Positions 8,669 through 15,833 of a DNA stretch of 64,000 bases are shown piece by piece. The notes below the pieces were generated by a model, which saw nothing but the letters and a program-made list of their open reading frames with translations, searched no databases and was not told the origin of the DNA. The stretch's first letter is position 1, and every line of letters begins with the position of its first letter. Origin of the DNA: Phycisphaerales bacterium (GTDB taxonomy: Bacteria > Planctomycetota > Phycisphaerae > UBA1845); assembly GCA_020639095.1 (NCBI GenBank), contig JACKHH010000018.1, positions 1 to 64,000 of the forward strand. Direction: 5' to 3'. The translations under genes and the position numbers were made by a program.

Positions 8669-8791
8669 TGTCTACCCCGGGCGCAATCCCGATTCGATAC
8701 CGACGTCACGAGCGTGTCGCTGAGTGGATGCGGGCGCGCTGTGGTGTCACCAGCTAAGACCAGTCTAACAGCCACGCGTTAGACCACAAAT

Positions 8792-10279
8792 TCACTTTTC
8801 GGCGTGCGTCAAGTTTGCCCGTACGACGCCTTTGGCGACCGGGCTCGCGAGCGACGCGTCCATGGCAGCCGCTGCCCCCGCCTCCGGGTCGAAGAAACTC
8901 GCAATCAGGCTGAAGTAGTACTCCCGTGCGTAGGTCGCGAACCCGACGTGCCCACCCCCAGCCAGGATCTCGCCCGCCACCAACGGGTTCGACTCGCGCG
9001 ACAGCAGGTCCGCGACATCCTGTGCCGGTGACAGCGGGTCGTTCGCGGCATGTACCATCACGACTGGGACGCGGATGCGGTCGAGCTTCGGGAAGAAGGG
9101 CCGGTTGTCATACGGCGCCAAGCGGAGGAACAGGTACCCCTCCATGATGCCCCCGGGCAGCATGACCCCGCAGCGATCGTACTCGCGCAGGATCAGTTCG
9201 CGCAGGCTGCCGTTGGGGTTGGGGTAGTTCTTGCGCTCCATGCGTTCGCGATTGGTATTTTGCAATGTCGCGTAGACCGGGTCGCCGAGCAGGCTGTAGT
9301 CCTTTTCGAGCAGGTCGACGAGATGTTCCCACTGCGGGATGGGTGAGAACGCCATGACCCCGGCTTGGAATCGCGGCACGCCCGGTTCAGCGTAGAACTG
9401 CGTTGCGATCGTCGGGGTGATGTTGGGGTCGTCCGGCCTGCGGTTGGCGAACCACGCTGCCAACAGGGCTGTGTTCGCGCTCCAGCAGAAGCCGATCAAC
9501 CCGGTGTGCTTCACGTGCGGCTGATCTTGCAACCAATCAGCGACGTGCATGAGATCGTCCGTCTCGCGCACGCCGAAGGTGTAGGCGACGTCGGGTTGGG
9601 TGCGCTCGGTCTGCCCGTGGCCGCGCATCTCCAGCGCCAGCACGTGGAATCCGGACCCGACGAGATACTCCGCGAGGTCGCGCGTACGCACCACACCGTT
9701 ATCGCCGAAGAACCCGGGCAGCAGGACGATGCAATCGGCGTCGTGGACTTCGTTGTTCGATTTTGCAAATCCCAAGCGGGCTGCGAGCTTGACGCCGTCG
9801 GGCATTTCGAGCCAGACATCGTCGAACCCGGGCCAGGTCGGCGGTGGGGCGTCGATCGTGAGATCCTGGCTCGCACCGTTGGCAGTACACTTCATGCCGT
9901 AGTAGTTGAAGACCAGCGATTGCAGCGTGTTGGGATTGACCCCGAAGTAGGCGAACACGTCGAGCGGCTCACCGTCGGGCCCGGTCATGTCCTCGGTGAG
10001 CAGTGTCGGACGATCACCCTTTGGCAGCAGGTCCGCCAGTTGGGCGTGGGCCGAACGCAGCCAGTCGCGCGCGGACCCGATGGGCTGATCGTCGTCGCCC
10101 GCGACTTGTATCCGGCGACTTTCGTCAGGTCGGAGCACCAGCGACTGCTCGGAGAGGCAACCGGACGTCAGACCAATAAGCGCCGCGATCGCAAGGGAGC
10201 GGAGATTGTAAATACCACTCCGCTGAACCCTCCGCAGCCCCCGCAATACAGGTGTGTACATTTTCAATCGCTGTAGCAT
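8792..10279 (-). CDS. Alpha/beta hydrolase lipoprotein (YheT-like) with Cys at the nucleophile position
   Basis: The protein of about 495 residues has a lipoprotein signal ending LTSGC and an alpha/beta-hydrolase core: oxyanion-side 'VLLPGFFGDNG', 'ALEMRGHGQTE', nucleophile elbow 'IGFCWSANTAL', acid strand 'VVMVHAANDPLSP' and catalytic His in 'AGGGHVGFATY'. The elbow reads G-F-C-W-S where YheT-type hydrolases have G-F-S-x-G, so Cys appears to be the nucleophile, as in dienelactone hydrolase. The hydrophobic signal 'RSLAIAALIGL' is encoded by a dispersed repeat copy (10173-10202). ATG 10279 is preferred; ATG 10261 is an alternative. It is divergent from pqiA, with about 120 bases between. Substrate unknown. 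Confidence 0.75.
   Translation of the reverse strand: MLQRLKMYTPVLRGLRRVQRSGIYNLRSLAIAALIGLTSGCLSEQSLVLRPDESRRIQVAGDDDQPIGSARDWLRSAHAQLADLLPKGDRPTLLTEDMTGPDGEPLDVFAYFGVNPNTLQSLVFNYYGMKCTANGASQDLTIDAPPPTWPGFDDVWLEMPDGVKLAARLGFAKSNNEVHDADCIVLLPGFFGDNGVVRTRDLAEYLVGSGFHVLALEMRGHGQTERTQPDVAYTFGVRETDDLMHVADWLQDQPHVKHTGLIGFCWSANTALLAAWFANRRPDDPNITPTIATQFYAEPGVPRFQAGVMAFSPIPQWEHLVDLLEKDYSLLGDPVYATLQNTNRERMERKNYPNPNGSLRELILREYDRCGVMLPGGIMEGYLFLRLAPYDNRPFFPKLDRIRVPVVMVHAANDPLSPAQDVADLLSRESNPLVAGEILAGGGHVGFATYAREYYFSLIASFFDPEAGAAAAMDASLASPVAKGVVRANLTHAEK
10173..10202. repeat. GAGCCGCGAC-type repeat inside the hydrolase signal peptide
   Basis: By eye, about 25 of 30 bases match the intergenic copy at 11040-11072. 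On the minus strand it encodes RSLAIAALIG, the core of the lipoprotein signal sequence. Confidence 0.6.
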
Positions 10280-10401
10280 CGGCGGAGCATAGTCGCCCGC
10301 CTGACGACATGCAACGAAGTCTGACAGGGTTTCAGTTGACGCATGCACCCGCGCTCACAAACAATAGGCATAAGACCATTCGGACCTTTCGTTACAAAGC
10401 A

Positions 10402-11061
10402 ATGCCCGTGACAACGTCAACCGCCAACCCGCTCGCGTACGATCAACTGCGGACCTGTCCGTGTTGCGGACTCGTGCAGTACATCCCGGACGTACCGGCT
10501 GGCATGCGCGCTTGTTGTGCGCGCTGCGCGAGTACGCTGCGCCGGCGGGCAAGCATTCTGCGCAGCAATCGGCGAACGGCGGCTGTTGCGCTGGCGGCGC
10601 TGATCATCTATCCGCTGGCCATCACGCTGCCAATGCTGCGCGTCGAACGCTTCGGCCACTTTCACGATTCGAGCATTCTGGAAGGCGTGGCGACGCTGCT
10701 GGGTTCCGGGCATTTGCTTGTCGGAATTGTTGTGCTGCTCTGCTCGGTGGTGTTCCCATTGGGAAAGCTCATCGGGTTGTTCGCGCTGTCTGCCGGTAGC
10801 GCCTTTATGCAGAGTCGTCATCGCGCGCTGACGTACCACATCGTAGAGTGGACCGGCAGGTGGGGCATGCTCGACGTGCTGCTCGTCGCGGTACTGGTCG
10901 CGGTGCTCAAGCTCGGCGACATGGTGGAAGTGTCGGCGAGACCGGCAGCGCTCGCGTTCACCTGTTGCGTGGTCCTCAGTTTGCTGGCCACCGCATGCTT
11001 CGATCCGCACAATCTGTGGTCGGATGCATCGGTGGAAGGCCAATCCGAGCCGCGACCGTAA
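10402..11061 (+). CDS. pqiA: Paraquat-inducible protein A family membrane protein
   Basis: This single-module PqiA-like protein of 219 residues begins at MPVTTSTANP. It has a zinc-ribbon-like start (CPCC near residue 20, then CCARC near 38) and about four hydrophobic segments: 'AAVALAALIIYPLAITLPML', 'LLVGIVVLLCSVVFPLG', 'MLDVLLVAVLVAVLKLG' and 'LAFTCCVVLSLLATACF'. Classical PqiA has two such modules, so this is the half-length type. The MCE-domain pqiB-like gene follows about 160 bases later, as expected for a pqiAB lipid-transport system. The last residues (SEPRP) and the stop codon come from a dispersed repeat. Confidence 0.8.
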   Translation: MPVTTSTANPLAYDQLRTCPCCGLVQYIPDVPAGMRACCARCASTLRRRASILRSNRRTAAVALAALIIYPLAITLPMLRVERFGHFHDSSILEGVATLLGSGHLLVGIVVLLCSVVFPLGKLIGLFALSAGSAFMQSRHRALTYHIVEWTGRWGMLDVLLVAVLVAVLKLGDMVEVSARPAALAFTCCVVLSLLATACFDPHNLWSDASVEGQSEPRP

Positions 11062-11072
11062 GGGAGCGGGGG
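11040..11072. repeat. GAGCCGCGAC...AGGGAGCGG repeat at the pqiA 3' end
   Basis: The repeat begins inside the last codons of pqiA and supplies its TAA stop at 11059-11061. It is the clearest copy of the family and was used as the reference for the other copies. Confidence 0.8.
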
Positions 11073-11167
11073 AATGTGCAGAGCTAAACGTTTCCTATTG
11101 CAGATACGCTGGAGCGAAGTCGTTTAGCGGCGAGCCAACGGCGAGCGTGCGACAACCAAGACCGCGA

Positions 11168-11192
11168 TGCAGGCAGGATGCCTGCACCACAA
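11168..11192. repeat. TGCAGGCA...TGCCTGCA palindrome copy 1
   Basis: TGCAGGCAGGATGCCTGCA followed by CCACAA is palindromic and recurs at 34310-34332 and 40006-40031. It sits in the pqiA-pqiB gap about 27 bases before the next start codon. Confidence 0.7.
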
Positions 11193-11218
11193 TACGACCG
11201 ACGCGCAGGGCAGAACTC

Positions 11219-12655
11219 ATGAACCAGCAATCTCCTGGCGAAATCCCAACCGCGACACTTCAGCCCGAGCGGCGGGCGTCGTGGCTGTACGTGCTGCCGA
11301 TCATGGCGCTGCTCTTTGTCGGTTGGTTGGCGTATCAGTCGTGGAAGATGCGCGGTACGCCGATCGAAGTGCAGTTTGCCGAGGGTCACGGGCTGCATGC
11401 CGATGACGAAGTGCGTTATCGCGGCATTGTTGTCGGGCACGTGCGCAGCGTTGAACTCGCGAGCGAGTTCGACGGCGTGATCGTGCGCGCCAATCTCGAT
11501 CCGCAATCGCGGCAGCTCGCGCGTGCGGGCACGCGACTCTGGGTTGTTCGCCCGCAGGTGGGTATCACTGGCGTGGCGGGTCTGGATACGCTGGTTGGTC
11601 CGCGGTACCTCGCGTTGCTTCCGGGCGACGGCCCGACGCAGCATGCGTTCATTGGATTGGAAGATCCGCCGATCGTCGATTCGATCGCGCCGGGTGACCT
11701 TGAGATCGTTCTGCAATCACCGCGTCGCGGAAGCATGCGGCCCGGAGCGCCCGTGCTGTATCGGCAGGTGCCGGTGGGCACGATCCTCTCCGTCGGGCTC
11801 GATCATGATGCCGGTGCGGTGCAAGCCCGTGTACACATTCCCGAACGCTATACGGCGCTCATCCGCAAGTCGTCGCGTTTCTGGAACGTCGGCGGGCTCG
11901 ATGCGGAGGTGGGGATTCGCGGGGTGTCGTTGAAGCTGGAGTCGGTGGAGACGTTGCTGGCCGGTGGTGTCGCGCTGGCCACGCCGCCCGGTGGCGGCGA
12001 CATTGTGCGCAACGGCCACCTGTTTGAGCTTGCAGAAAAACCCGAAGAAGCCTGGCTCGCATGGCAGCCGATGGCGATGGTGGGCAGTCCGTTTCTCCCG
12101 CCTGGTGCGGTGATGTCCGCGCCGATGCGCGCGGTGCTCGGGTGGCGCGAAGGCCGGTGGATCAAGTCCGATCGCACGCAACGCGGCTGGGTGTTGCAGA
12201 CGGACGACGGGCTGCTCGGTCCTGCCGATCTGCTGACAGTGGGTGACGATGTGGATGCGAAGTCCGCCGTGCTGGAAATCGCGGGCCATCCCGTCCCGCT
12301 GGCGGAAAAAGCAATGCCATACGGTGAGGGCTTGGTGCGCGTGAACGCCGATGTGGGTCCGACGCACTGGCCGAGCAAGTTGCAACGCGTGCCGGAAGAG
12401 CCGGAGGATTGCATTGTGGTTGGTGATCGCGCGATAGCGCCGATCCCGCTGGCAGCTGGAAGGCTCACGCCGGTGGACGGCCAATGGAAGGTAGACCCAG
12501 CCGTCCCGTTCGACGCCTCCTGGCACGGCGCCTGCGTCCTGGCGCGCAGCGACGGCAACCTCATCGGCCTGTTGCTGATCACCAAAGAAGAAGCAAGAGT
12601 GGCCTGCCTACCAGGGCAAACCAAACAAGCAGCGCCAAACCAGGATCACCACTGA
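11219..12655 (+). CDS. pqiB: PqiB-like MCE-domain protein
   Basis: The 478-residue protein starts MNQQSPGEIP, has one N-terminal membrane anchor ('WLYVLPIMALLFVGWLAYQ', about 22-40) and then MCE/MlaD-type repeats. The first is 'IEVQFAEGHGLHADDEVRYR' at about 50-70; the second begins near 160 with 'APVLYRQVPVGTILSVGL'. Such proteins form periplasm-spanning channels for lipids between inner and outer membrane. The family's Gram-negative PqiB usually has three MCE domains; here two are clear and the C-terminal part (about 290-470) is divergent. It follows pqiA on the same strand. The final residues (about DHH) and the TGA stop are contributed by repeat element A copy 2. Confidence 0.75.
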   Translation: MNQQSPGEIPTATLQPERRASWLYVLPIMALLFVGWLAYQSWKMRGTPIEVQFAEGHGLHADDEVRYRGIVVGHVRSVELASEFDGVIVRANLDPQSRQLARAGTRLWVVRPQVGITGVAGLDTLVGPRYLALLPGDGPTQHAFIGLEDPPIVDSIAPGDLEIVLQSPRRGSMRPGAPVLYRQVPVGTILSVGLDHDAGAVQARVHIPERYTALIRKSSRFWNVGGLDAEVGIRGVSLKLESVETLLAGGVALATPPGGGDIVRNGHLFELAEKPEEAWLAWQPMAMVGSPFLPPGAVMSAPMRAVLGWREGRWIKSDRTQRGWVLQTDDGLLGPADLLTVGDDVDAKSAVLEIAGHPVPLAEKAMPYGEGLVRVNADVGPTHWPSKLQRVPEEPEDCIVVGDRAIAPIPLAAGRLTPVDGQWKVDPAVPFDASWHGACVLARSDGNLIGLLLITKEEARVACLPGQTKQAAPNQDHH

Positions 12656-12747
12656 CAAGCAAAGCTTGTCAGTGCCACCCACCTTGCGCGCGCAAACAAG
12701 ACCAAAACGAATCCGTTCTTGGCGCCTTGGAGTCTTGGCGGTTCAAA
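12641..12747. repeat. Element A copy 2 (partial, right half)
   Basis: Only the right half of element A is present: the CTGACAAGCAAAGCTTGTCAG hairpin, TGCCACCC box, a GCGCGCAAACA stretch shared with the copy at 24661, and the end CTTGGCGGTTCA. It overlaps the 3' end of the pqiB-like gene and supplies its stop codon. Confidence 0.75.
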
Positions 12748-12770
12748 CCTCTGACGTGATTCCCAATCAG

Positions 12771-12804
12771 CGATCTTCGATCTTTGATCCGTGATCTTCG
12801 ATCC
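12771..12804. repeat. GATCTTCGATC short tandem repeat, second site
   Basis: GATCTTCGATCTTTGATCCGT and a further GATCTTCGATC resemble the stretch at 145-180. It lies between element A copy 2 and the 3' end of the acetyltransferase gene. Confidence 0.5.
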
Positions 12805-12905
12805 TCAATGGGCGACCTCGAACCCCGATGCGACCGGCGACGGTCTTGTTCGCGCCGGCCGCATCAGGGATGGTGTTGGATCGACCCCCCACGAGTCGTC
12901 TCCAC

Positions 12906-13493
12906 CTACGTGGTCATCGATGCCAGCCGTGCGTACGCGTCGGCATCGTCGTTTTCCAAACGTTCCCAATCACGACGCAGCATCCCGAAGAGCAGCACGT
13001 CGTGGTAATTCCCATTGCGGTAAAACGCCTGCCGCTGGCAGCCTTCCTGCACGAACCCAGCCCGGCGGTACGCACGCACGCCACGTTCGTTGTGCGAGAA
13101 CACCGACAGCTCGATGCGGTTCAGGTTCATTTCCTCGAACCCGTAGCGCACCGCGAGCTTGGTGGCTTCGGTGCCGAAACCAGCCCCCTGGCGCTTGCGA
13201 TCGCCGATGAGCAGGCCGAAGGTCGCCCGGCGCGACTGGGCGCACGCCTGGTGCAGGCCGAAGCAGCCGATCAGCGCGTCGCCCTCCTGCGTGACGATGC
13301 CCAGGCTCACGTCGGTCGGCGATTTGTAGAGGCCTTCGACGTACTCGCGTTCGCGCAGACGGTTGATCGGGTTCGAGCGGCCCAGCGTGCTCCAGTTGTC
13401 CTCGTCGTTGAGCCATGTGACCAGCGCGTCAACGTCAGCCACTTCCAGCGGCCTGAAGTAGATGTTGTCCCCGCTGTAGTATTTCACGCTCAT
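12906..13493 (-). CDS. GNAT-family N-acetyltransferase (RimJ/RimL-like)
   Basis: The 195-residue protein matches the RimJ/RimL type of GNAT fold: an early 'IYFRPLEVADVDALVTWLND' helix pair, a central strand 'IVTQEGDALIGCFGLH', the acetyl-CoA loop region 'IGDRKRQGAGFGTEATKLAV' and the late 'RIELSVFSHNERGVRAYRRA' followed by 'GFVQEG'. These enzymes acetylate protein N-termini, antibiotics or small amines. The start at ATG 13493 (MSVKYYSG) is supported by GGAGA just upstream on the minus strand, so the in-frame upstream ATG is rejected. No partner gene indicates the acceptor. Confidence 0.85.
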   Translation of the reverse strand: MSVKYYSGDNIYFRPLEVADVDALVTWLNDEDNWSTLGRSNPINRLREREYVEGLYKSPTDVSLGIVTQEGDALIGCFGLHQACAQSRRATFGLLIGDRKRQGAGFGTEATKLAVRYGFEEMNLNRIELSVFSHNERGVRAYRRAGFVQEGCQRQAFYRNGNYHDVLLFGMLRRDWERLENDDADAYARLASMTT

Positions 13494-13708
13494 GACTGCT
13501 CTCCGCCGCGTCCTCACGCGCAACTGCTTGCCATCCCAACCGTTATCAACCGTCCTGCGTTACCTACCGTCCAACTCTACCTGGTGCCCCGGGCAGTCTG
13601 CCGCGAGGCGAATTCCGAAAAGGCGCTTCCCTGCGCCGTATGCAGGCGTCTTAACCCTCAGCGTGAGTCGCCCGCGTGTAATCGTCCGTTCATTTCACTG
13701 TTATGCCA

Positions 13709-13744
13709 CAAAAAAACCCCGCGAATCGCTTGGCGTTCGCGGGG
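13709..13744 (-). terminator. Rho-independent terminator
   Basis: CCCCGCGAA at 13717-13725 pairs with TTCGCGGGG at 13736-13744 around a 10-base loop. The A-run at 13709-13716 reads as a T-tract on the minus strand, so it terminates transcription coming from the small gene at 13774-13935. Confidence 0.8.
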
Positions 13745-13773
13745 TCGCAAAAAGCATAATTGGCTTGCAAACC

Positions 13774-13935
13774 CTACGAAGCGCCTCCCGGGTAAATCCA
13801 CATGCCGAGATCGCGATTAAACTGACAATCGCGCTGGCTGCGGACGAGACACGAGAGACCCGTGCCCGATACGCGCGCAATAGCACCGGCTGTGCTTTGC
13901 GACGACGAGCATGGTTTGCAAGCATAACGGGTCAT
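13774..13935 (-). CDS. Small Cys-containing protein (53 aa), unknown
   Basis: The frame starts at MTRYACKPC and ends in MWIYPGGAS. It contains a CKPC motif near residue 6 and two more Cys near 30 and 39, with many Ser, Arg and Gln and no membrane segment. AAAGG lies about 8 bases before ATG 13935, and a strong terminator on the same strand follows 30 bases after the stop. That makes a complete small transcription unit and is the main argument that the gene is real. An upstream in-frame ATG at 13959 is possible. The family is not recognised; a small metal- or RNA-binding protein is one possibility. Confidence 0.5.
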   Translation of the reverse strand: MTRYACKPCSSSQSTAGAIARVSGTGLSCLVRSQRDCQFNRDLGMWIYPGGAS

Positions 13936-14290
13936 GGATATACCTTTCTCCACAGACAATGTATGCTACCCGATTGCCCAGTGGATGTCAAGGCAGGCAA
14001 TACAAACGTTTGTCGGTAATCGTTGGGTGCGGCTGGAGGTGCCCCAGGCTGGTCAATGGTCGGGCGCAGGTATTGCCACCGCTCCAGCCAGCCAAGGCGG
14101 TCGTCGGTGTCACGGCGTGGCAGCCGTCACCGCTGACTTGGCGGGATTGCTGTCGCGGGCTCAGACGTGGTAGACTCTTCGCCCCCCACCGGGCAAGGGG
14201 CAACAAAGGACAAACGCTCCCCAAGGGATAGCGATCAACCGAATCACAATCGTAAGAAGTTAACAACACCACCAAAGGACAACACATCAC
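13936..14290. other. Intergenic region with no gene seen
   Basis: About 355 bases separate the divergent small Cys protein and the LOG-family gene. It must hold both promoters, but I see no convincing -35/-10 pair. Imperfect inverted segments occur near 14104-14130. AAAGGA at about 14274 is the ribosome-binding site of the next gene. Confidence 0.4.
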
Positions 14291-15337
14291 ATGGCAGCAG
14301 AAGAAACCACCGCCGTCGATCGTCGGCAGCACGCGGCTGCGCGTGCCAAAGCAATTGACACCTTCCTCGACGAGTTCGCTCCGGGCGAAAATCAAGACCT
14401 CGCCGCGGAAATGCTTGTAACCGTTTGCCGCTTGGTCCGTGACGGCTGTGGCCGTGGCGAAATGAAAGTGCTCAACCGCGCGCTCAAGGAGATGCGCTAC
14501 GCGTTCAAGACGTTCGCGCCGTACGAACACGTGCCCAAGTGCACGATCTTCGGCAGCTCGCGCACGCGTGAGGATCATCCGCAGTACATCCAGTGCGTCG
14601 AGTTCGCGCGGAAGATTCAGGAGCAGGGTTGGATGGTGATCACGGGCGCGGGCGACGGCATCATGCGCGCCGGCCACCACGGCGCGACGCGCGAGAAGAG
14701 CTTCGGCGTTGCGATCAGCCTGCCCTTCGAGCAGGGCACCAACACAATCATCGAAGGCGATTCCAAGCTGGTGAAGTTCAAATACTTCTTCACCCGGAAG
14801 CTCATGTTCGTGAAGGAAGCGGAAGCCATCGTGCTTTGCCCGGGCGGTTTCGGCACGCAGGACGAGGGCTTTGAGTCGCTCACGTTGGTGCAGACGGGCA
14901 AGAGTTCACCGATGCCGATCGTTCTGCTCGACGAGCCGAACGGTACCTATTGGCAGCACTGGCGCACCTACGTGCAGTCCGAACTGCTCCGTACCGGCAT
15001 GATCAGCCCCGAGGATATGAACCTCTTCTACCTCACCGACGACGCAGGGGCAGCCGTTCGCGAAATCACGCACTACTATCGCCGCTACCATTCGTCGCGG
15101 TTCGTGCAGGACGATTTCGTGATCCGCATGAAGTCGCCGCTGCCCGAAGCGTTTGTCGAGCAGCTTAACGAGGAGTACGAAGAACTGATGCACGGCGGAA
15201 CGATCACGCAGGTGCAAGGCGCCCTGCCCGAGGAAGCCGGTGAATACGCCGACCTCCCGCGATTGGTTTTCGCCTACGACAAAAAGAGCGCCGGCAGACT
15301 CCGCCAGCTCATCAACGCGATCAATGACCACGAGTAA
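14291..15337 (+). CDS. LOG-family protein (lysine-decarboxylase-like Rossmann fold)
   Basis: The 348-residue protein carries the LOG hallmark 'CPGGFGTQDEGFE' near residue 183, with a preceding 'GAGDGIMRAGHHGA' that fits the nucleotide-binding loop. LOG proteins are nucleoside-5'-monophosphate phosphoribohydrolases that free cytokinin-like bases or salvage nucleotides. The protein is longer than plant LOG (about 215 residues). It has an N-terminal helical part of roughly 90 residues and a C-terminal extension after about 270, a size seen in larger bacterial members. ATG 14291 follows AAAGGA at normal spacing. It stands alone, with a composite repeat downstream. Confidence 0.85.
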   Translation: MAAEETTAVDRRQHAAARAKAIDTFLDEFAPGENQDLAAEMLVTVCRLVRDGCGRGEMKVLNRALKEMRYAFKTFAPYEHVPKCTIFGSSRTREDHPQYIQCVEFARKIQEQGWMVITGAGDGIMRAGHHGATREKSFGVAISLPFEQGTNTIIEGDSKLVKFKYFFTRKLMFVKEAEAIVLCPGGFGTQDEGFESLTLVQTGKSSPMPIVLLDEPNGTYWQHWRTYVQSELLRTGMISPEDMNLFYLTDDAGAAVREITHYYRRYHSSRFVQDDFVIRMKSPLPEAFVEQLNEEYEELMHGGTITQVQGALPEEAGEYADLPRLVFAYDKKSAGRLRQLINAINDHE

Positions 15338-15430
15338 AGAAATGGCTACGAGAACGGGGCGCGGCTCGTTTCCATGAACGAGTTGCGTCGCCTTTTTCGC
15401 TTCCTGCTACTTCGTGCACTCGACTGCGAA

Positions 15431-15672
15431 CCTTGAGAAATGCCCCAACGGGGCATCGGCTCATAGCCCAGGGTTGCGCCGCAGGCGCTACCCTGGGGTT
15501 TGGACCGAATATCGCCACTTCGACGCTGAAGGCGTCGCGGCCCGCGCTGCTGACCACGTTGACTGCAATGGGCCGCAACCCCGTTGGGGTTGGCGGGATT
15601 GGTATTTGCCAACCCAGGGTAGCCACTGCGCGGCAACCCTGGGCTAGGGGCCGTGACGCCTTTGGCGTCAAT
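15431..15672. repeat. Composite hairpin repeat, copy 2
   Basis: The parts match copy 1 at 1034-1277 in the same order and orientation: CCCCAACGGGG, CCCAGGGTTGC...GCTACCCTGGG, AACCCCGTTGGGGTT, CCCAGGGTAGC...GGCAACCCTGGG, GACGCCTTTGGCGTC. The rest of the 496-base gap (15338-15833) contains a possible weak hairpin near 15345-15390 and no gene. Confidence 0.8.
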
Positions 15673-15833
15673 TGGTGATCATTTGCGATTTGCGGTTGCG
15701 TCATTCGCGATTTGCGTTTGTGTGGCTCGCGATTTGCGGCTGCGTGGCTCGCGATCGGCGGCGGTGTCGTCTTTGCCGGGGACATTTCCGCTGGATTGAG
15801 CATGCCCCAAAGCTGCGGCGACATCTATACGCT

